Position numbers and translations under genes: made by a program. Source: Tetranychus cinnabarinus (taxonomy: Eukaryota > Arthropoda > Arachnida > Trombidiformes > Tetranychidae). From it: a stretch of DNA of 64,000 nucleotides. Location: contig WHVY01000002.1 in the NCBI GenBank assembly GCA_022266195.1, positions 4,169,001 through 4,233,000 on the forward strand, in the 5' to 3' direction. This document shows, piece by piece, positions 62,201-64,000 of the stretch. Positions within the stretch are counted from its first letter, which is position 1; the number at the start of each line of letters is the position of its first letter. The notes under the pieces were generated by a model. That model did not search any database, was not told the origin of the DNA, and saw only the letters and a program-made list of their open reading frames with translations.

Positions 62201-64000
62201 AGTTAAATCTCCATTGAGACAATTTTTCACAGATTAAGGCTTATCGCGTTGTTGACTCGAGTGAAAATGTTGTCACTAATTACTTTGATTTGTTATTCCT
62301 TTGCACAAGGTCATTGTACATTGTTATCAAACTGATAGTCATTTAGCTTTTTAATTTACGAACAAAGCTTATTGTAATCAACTAATCAGTTTCTTTCACC
62401 AATCTTTATTGATCACAAATCTCTATTTTTATAAGAGCCATCTGCTGAATAAAAGTTTAATCGCATCTTATTCAACGTTTACCTTTTGCTTATGAGATTC
62501 AATCAAATAATGAATATTCAATATTCATCTTAATTTAACAAATATTTTATTTTTTTAATTTTTTTATTAAAAACCAGTTCTTAAACTAATCAGTAGTTAT
62601 AATGGTTATGATATTTATTGACCCACTACCCCTTGTAAGTGTACATCTTTCATCGCACAATTTATATTCACTTTCAACGTCTGTTTTCTTATTGATTTAT
62701 ATGACATGACACTTTTTTTCATTTAAAATATTGATTATATCTCTTTTATCTTTCCAGCCCTCACCATCTATTCATAAATCACAGCAGTCACATCATCATA
62801 AGATCAAGCCAAGTTCTCAGATTAAAAGTGATCAACATTCTGATGCGTCAGCATCATCATCCCCTCGTGTTAAACGTAAGATCTCACGTGAAGAAAAAAA
62901 TAAGAAAAGATCTAAAAAAGAACCATCAAGTGATGAAGATGGCGATGAAACCAGTTCCGTCTCGGATTTTGATTTCAATGGCGACAAAAGTAACTCTTCA
63001 GCTCCTGAAAAATCAAAAAGCTCTAAAAGTGGTTTAATTAAAAAACGTATCACATCCCGAAATACAAGTAAACGGCATAAAGGTTCTGGTGGGAGTAATA
63101 GTGGGAGTGGCAGTGAAAATAAAAAAGATGACTACAAATGGTCTAAAGATGAGAGAGAAAGGAGAAGGAAAACTAAAGAAAGCAAGATCAATGCTCGCCG
63201 AGGTCGTAAACCCAAAAGTTCGACTAGAGGATCTAAAGAATCCAAAGAGTTAAAAGAACCGAAAGAACCTAAAGAACCTAAAGAGCCAAAGGAGCCAAAA
63301 GAATCGAAAGAATCAAAAGAGTCCAATGGTAATAAAGATTCATTTCGAGAAAAAGAAAGTAAAAAGAAGTCATCTAAAGAAGGATCTCTTGTTTTAAGGC
63401 CAACAAGCGTTGAAGTTTTGAAAAAAACGGGTCAACCCTTTCTCCAAGATGGATCTTGTTATGATATTGCCCCTCGATTACCCAAATGTCGTGAATGCCG
63501 TATGACACCAAATCAACGAAACAAAAAGATGCCTAATATTTTTTGCCGTTTTTATGCCTTTCGAAAGCTTAAATATGGCAAAAACGGTGTTGTAACAGAT
63601 TCAGGTTTCTCTGAGCCTCAAGATGCCAGTAATTTGGATTGCAAATTGTGGTTACCACCAGAAGAATCTTGTAGTGATCTTGATATGGAAACGTCCAAAT
63701 TTTTGATTAAACACGTCGGTGATCAGTTTTGTGATCTTGTTAAACAAGAACAACAAGCTCTAAAAATGCATATGGGCAAAGACAAAACTATAACATGGAA
63801 ACGAGTAGTACAAGGTGTTCGTGAAATGTGTGATGTATGTGAGACTACCCTTTTTAATATCCATTGGGTGTGTCACAAATGTGGTTTTGTGATTTGTATT
63901 GATTGTTACAAAGCTCGTAAAACTGGAGCAGTTAAAGAAGAAGTTAATCCACCAAGAGATCGAGATGAATACCAGTGGCTACTCTGCACTAATCGACAGC
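20101..64000 (+). CDS. KDM3/JMJD1C-type histone demethylase (5' nine exons and part of the tenth; continues past window)
   Basis: Coding exons: 20101-20256, 24300-24452, 25290-25406, 41802-42005, 52375-52459, 52967-54323, 54859-55021, 56879-57521, 58442-61365 and 62758 to the window end. All borders are GT/AG and phases agree, giving 7045 coding bases (about 2348 residues). The start ATG has G at -3 and +4. Residues 1-238 match the conserved N-terminal region of JMJD1C/KDM3B (VGKRFLCV, DWRKREWIKVY, DDRQLDF, TQWYTAVIV). Residues 243-255 contain the LKGEEIGITPRRR signature. A long low-complexity Asn/Ser/Gln/His/Pro-rich middle follows, then FHPKLKKAWLQRHSE (about 1883-1897), also kept in JMJD1C. 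Next come a Lys/Glu-rich segment, the FLQDGSC...CREC region (about 2163-2181) and the C6 zinc finger CDVC...CHKC...CIDC (about 2292-2317). KDM3 enzymes are nuclear Fe(II)/2-oxoglutarate H3K9me1/2 demethylases; JMJD1C activity is debated. The JmjC domain is outside the window, so catalysis cannot be judged. Confidence 0.93.
20257..22500 (+). other. KDM3 intron 1, part before the nested gene
   Basis: AT-rich intronic DNA holding the upstream region of the nested JMJD5 gene. No separate exon or RNA gene was recognised. Confidence 0.55.
22501..23979 (+). CDS. KDM8: JMJD5/KDM8-type JmjC oxygenase, nested and intronless
   Basis: A single open frame of 492 residues (human KDM8 is about 416). Residues 1-250 are a helical N-terminal region with an acidic insert (DDSDEDAIETE) that may explain the extra length. 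The JmjC part follows: KPCIITGAMDHWP, RTVAVEIGAKYTD, EWSQNLMTV, SIPDYCGLG, NGWFGPWGTVSPLHFDP, then GRKYIRLYS, NTSQVDVE and PKGYWHYV, ending FWWT. The metal triad is His396, Asp398 (HFD) and His476. The GRKYIRLYS and WHYV segments are diagnostic for KDM8. The family uses Fe(II) and 2-oxoglutarate; reported activities include arginyl C3-hydroxylation of RCCD1 and RPS6, while lysine demethylation is disputed. The ATG has G at -3 and +4. The gene lies wholly inside KDM3 intron 1 on the same strand and has no introns, so a retrocopy origin is possible. Confidence 0.93.
   Translation: METVDDVLNNINGLLSTRANTATDELNLIREPIIGTYFYTQFRCIMSLIGLPKNAHQMPGQHEQLHLHSSCLPTNLHIDPREMKRLTANQLSCFLEKCETLLDFAWEYLNIGHWKSIKIDYRYFYGYICVAKIILKLRQIYLLNEHCLNERETDDSDEDAIETETRIKSNESLLPKGMDLESLQLLIKVADLACIMCPQIMNGIASEMASKLHQLIAPCYSLKWKTLSDDIKSRQRVLIKPIDSAKKIDSIYCPSLETFQQLLQLEKPCIITGAMDHWPAYNPQSSHHWSLEYILSRIGARTVAVEIGAKYTDSEWSQNLMTVDSFIDKHWVDGSGKGYIAQQELFQQCTELSHDFSIPDYCGLGRTIETDEEINSLGNIVINGWFGPWGTVSPLHFDPYDNLLAQVVGRKYIRLYSSSTEPGSVYPFSDYLLSNTSQVDVESVDVEKFPMFPSLPYLECCLEQGQMLYIPKGYWHYVKSLSISFSINFWWT
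23980..24299 (+). other. JMJD5 3' flank and end of KDM3 intron 1
   Basis: 320 bases separate the JMJD5 stop from KDM3 exon 2, so the nested gene must be polyadenylated here. No perfect AATAAA stands out; AATTAAAAT near 24134 is a weak candidate. The interval ends in a pyrimidine tract and CAG. Confidence 0.5.
24300..24452 (+). CDS. KDM3 coding exon 2
   Basis: Encodes residues 53-103, phase 0 at both ends. VLVEYDGVDWRKREWIKVY is the best-conserved piece of the N-terminal region and matches JMJD1C in order and spacing. Followed by GTAAGT. Confidence 0.92.
24453..25289 (+). other. KDM3 intron 2
   Basis: 837 bases of AT-rich DNA between clean GTAAGT and TTACAG borders. No other feature was seen. 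Confidence 0.7.
25290..25406 (+). CDS. KDM3 coding exon 3
   Basis: Encodes residues 104-142, phase 0. It contains FKILVDKVGL and DDRQLDFVDY, aligned with the FLVDKQLDFL region of JMJD1C. Followed by GTAAGT. Confidence 0.9.
35267..35330 (+). repeat. Short minisatellite with CTGGTT core
   Basis: About four imperfect units of 17-19 bases, each TTTTCTGGTT followed by an AT-rich spacer ending TACAT or TACGT. Confidence 0.6.
39646..39670 (+). repeat. Tandem GAAACCA repeat
   Basis: Three consecutive copies of GAAACCA in intron 3. This is the AACCAG word that recurs through the introns of this gene. Confidence 0.6.
41802..42005 (+). CDS. KDM3 coding exon 4
   Basis: Encodes residues 143-210, phase 0. 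It contains VLVGYRVKVYRSEGTTQWY and TAVIVSYNENTK, matching the LNGYRVRVYRQDSATQWF region of JMJD1C. Acceptor CAG at 41799-41801, donor GTAAAT. Confidence 0.92.
42006..52374 (+). other. KDM3 intron 4 (10.4 kb)
   Basis: Same character as intron 3: AT-rich with trinucleotide-like ATT/ATC runs (43780-43860 and 48070-48110) and TC tracts (50757-50776). The last part, 51832-52225, is markedly purine-rich on the plus strand. No gene was recognised. Confidence 0.6.
51832..52225 (+). repeat. Purine-rich (GAA/GAAA) tract
   Basis: About 400 bases dominated by A and G on the plus strand, opposite in sign to the pyrimidine bias of the rest of the intron and ending about 150 bases before exon 5. The long Ser/Leu-rich frame on the minus strand here is a by-product of the composition. 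Confidence 0.6.
52375..52459 (+). CDS. KDM3 coding exon 5
   Basis: 85 bases encoding residues 211-238 plus one base of the next codon. ELTLTDDTVLEERNEDPTLV corresponds to the MNDQVLEPQNVDPSMVQM segment of JMJD1C. Acceptor TTAG, donor GTAATA (non-consensus +5). Confidence 0.88.
52460..52966 (+). other. KDM3 intron 5
   Basis: 507 bases. The frame of exon 6 remains open upstream into this intron as far as 52870, but the family match begins exactly after the TTACAG acceptor at 52966. Confidence 0.7.
52967..54323 (+). CDS. KDM3 coding exon 6
   Basis: Encodes residues 239-690 with split codons at both ends. It opens with VVESILKGEEIGITPRRR, the JMJD1C signature, then turns into a low-complexity region rich in Asn, Thr and Ser, with a Gln run (near 53605) and His/Gln runs (53940-54020). 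It ends in a more ordered segment (AMLMLQHQQELLWQKYPEM and a DWKMIQERERD helix). The low-complexity part is probably disordered. Confidence 0.92.
54324..54858 (+). other. KDM3 intron 6
   Basis: 535 bases between GTAAGT and CAACAG; nothing else was seen. Confidence 0.7.
54859..55021 (+). CDS. KDM3 coding exon 7
   Basis: Encodes residues 691-745. Almost wholly charged (RERLEREAKDRESKERDKF, then LKERAEKEKKQREA), expected to be a single long helix or coiled coil, continuing the helix begun at the end of exon 6. Donor GTATGT. Confidence 0.88.
55022..56878 (+). other. KDM3 intron 7
   Basis: 1857 bases ending in a TC tract and TATAG. Pyrimidine-rich short frames only; no gene was seen. Confidence 0.65.
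56879..57521 (+). CDS. KDM3 coding exon 8
   Basis: Encodes residues 746-959 plus one base. It begins QRAVTTGWPQMGKGN, then Pro/Gln-rich and Ser-rich stretches, an Asn-dominated run of about 35 residues broken by Ser (57143-57240), and an Ala run. The AAT/AAC mixture in the Asn run suggests selection on the residue or old expansion rather than a fresh repeat. Donor GTATAC. Confidence 0.88.
57143..57242 (+). repeat. AAY repeat encoding poly-Asn
   Basis: Imperfect AAT/AAC trinucleotide array inside KDM3 exon 8, interrupted by AGT and GTT codons. Confidence 0.85.
57522..58441 (+). other. KDM3 intron 8
   Basis: 920 bases. An ATG frame at 58015-58251 within it has no recognisable domain and is taken as chance. 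Confidence 0.65.
58442..61365 (+). CDS. KDM3 coding exon 9 (large)
   Basis: 2924 bases encoding residues 960-1934. Mostly Ser/Pro/Asn-rich with Pro runs (58880-58970), dispersed GR-P motifs, and several acidic-lysine patches such as VKSEVKV, IKKEEED and LIKEEKN that resemble SUMO-acceptor contexts. Near the end, FHPKLKKAWLQRHSE is a conserved island shared with JMJD1C. It ends in phase 0 at CAG|GTAAGA. Confidence 0.92.
61366..62757 (+). other. KDM3 intron 9
   Basis: 1392 bases of AT-rich DNA between GTAAGA and TTCCAG; no other feature was recognised. Confidence 0.65.
62758..64000 (+). CDS. KDM3 coding exon 10, cut by the window end
   Basis: Encodes residues 1935 to about 2348. It starts with His/Ser/Lys-rich sequence and basic clusters (RVKRKISREEKNKKRSKK). 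A KEP/KES tandem array at 63235-63320 follows, then the conserved pre-catalytic region: VLKKTGQPFLQDGSC, LPKCREC, FCRFYAFRKLKYGKNGVV, then WKRVVQGVREMCDVC and the remaining Cys pairs CHKC and CIDC of the zinc finger. Open to the last base. Confidence 0.93.
63235..63320 (+). repeat. Lys-Glu-Pro/Ser tandem repeat in KDM3
   Basis: About ten 3-codon units of the form KE(P/S/L) with varied AAA/AAG and GAA/GAG codons. The varied codons point to an older, protein-level array. Confidence 0.8.

Noticed and set aside
1..64000. tRNA, rRNA, CRISPR arrays, bacterial operon signals
   Set aside because: No box A/B pairs with cloverleaf, no rRNA-like sequence and no regularly spaced direct repeats were found; the DNA is eukaryotic.

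Overview
The window is AT-rich nuclear DNA of an animal. It has spliceosomal introns with GT/AG borders, one intron over 16 kb and one over 10 kb, long intergenic stretches, and MITE-like elements with target-site duplications. The recognisable proteins are animal families: fatty acid synthase ACP-thioesterase, zyxin/LPP LIM domains, a PGP/PDXP-type HAD phosphatase, JMJD5/KDM8 and a JMJD1C-type KDM3 demethylase. Some genes lack introns and the composition is AATTG/TTTCATC-rich, which would suit an arthropod such as an acariform mite. That placement is inference only; no marker in the window settles it.

Layout. (1) 0-16 kb is a rearranged, repeat-rich mosaic. Two copies of a 5'-truncated FAS gene end (minus strand, 1587-2772 and 6019-6654) flank one copy of a zyxin-derived block (2773-5535). 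A second copy of that block (12528-15345) carries the LIM-domain exons. The copies differ by a 506-bp microhomology deletion, a 626-bp patch copied from 9232-9857, a hAT-like MITE with an 8-bp target-site duplication, a 589-bp foldback element with an 8-bp duplication, and a 922-bp composite insertion. A Harbinger-like MITE with a TAA duplication lies at 6941-7211. An intact single-exon HAD phosphatase (10988-11929) sits between them. (2) 16-20 kb holds a short Ala-rich orphan ORF and little else. (3) 20.1 kb to the window end is one gene on the plus strand, KDM3/JMJD1C. Ten coding exons can be joined in frame (about 2348 codons) as far as the C6 zinc finger; the JmjC domain must lie beyond the right edge. 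Intron 1 of this gene contains a complete intronless JMJD5/KDM8 gene on the same strand (22501-23979).

How they relate. The two JmjC-family genes share a locus: a histone H3K9 demethylase-family gene hosts a second 2-oxoglutarate oxygenase gene. The FAS and zyxin fragments look like products of recent segmental duplication with template switching rather than working full-length genes. One FAS fragment keeps an open, complete thioesterase domain with its own internal ATG and could make a free-standing thioesterase.

All family assignments rest on reading translated sequence against remembered family features; no database search was run.
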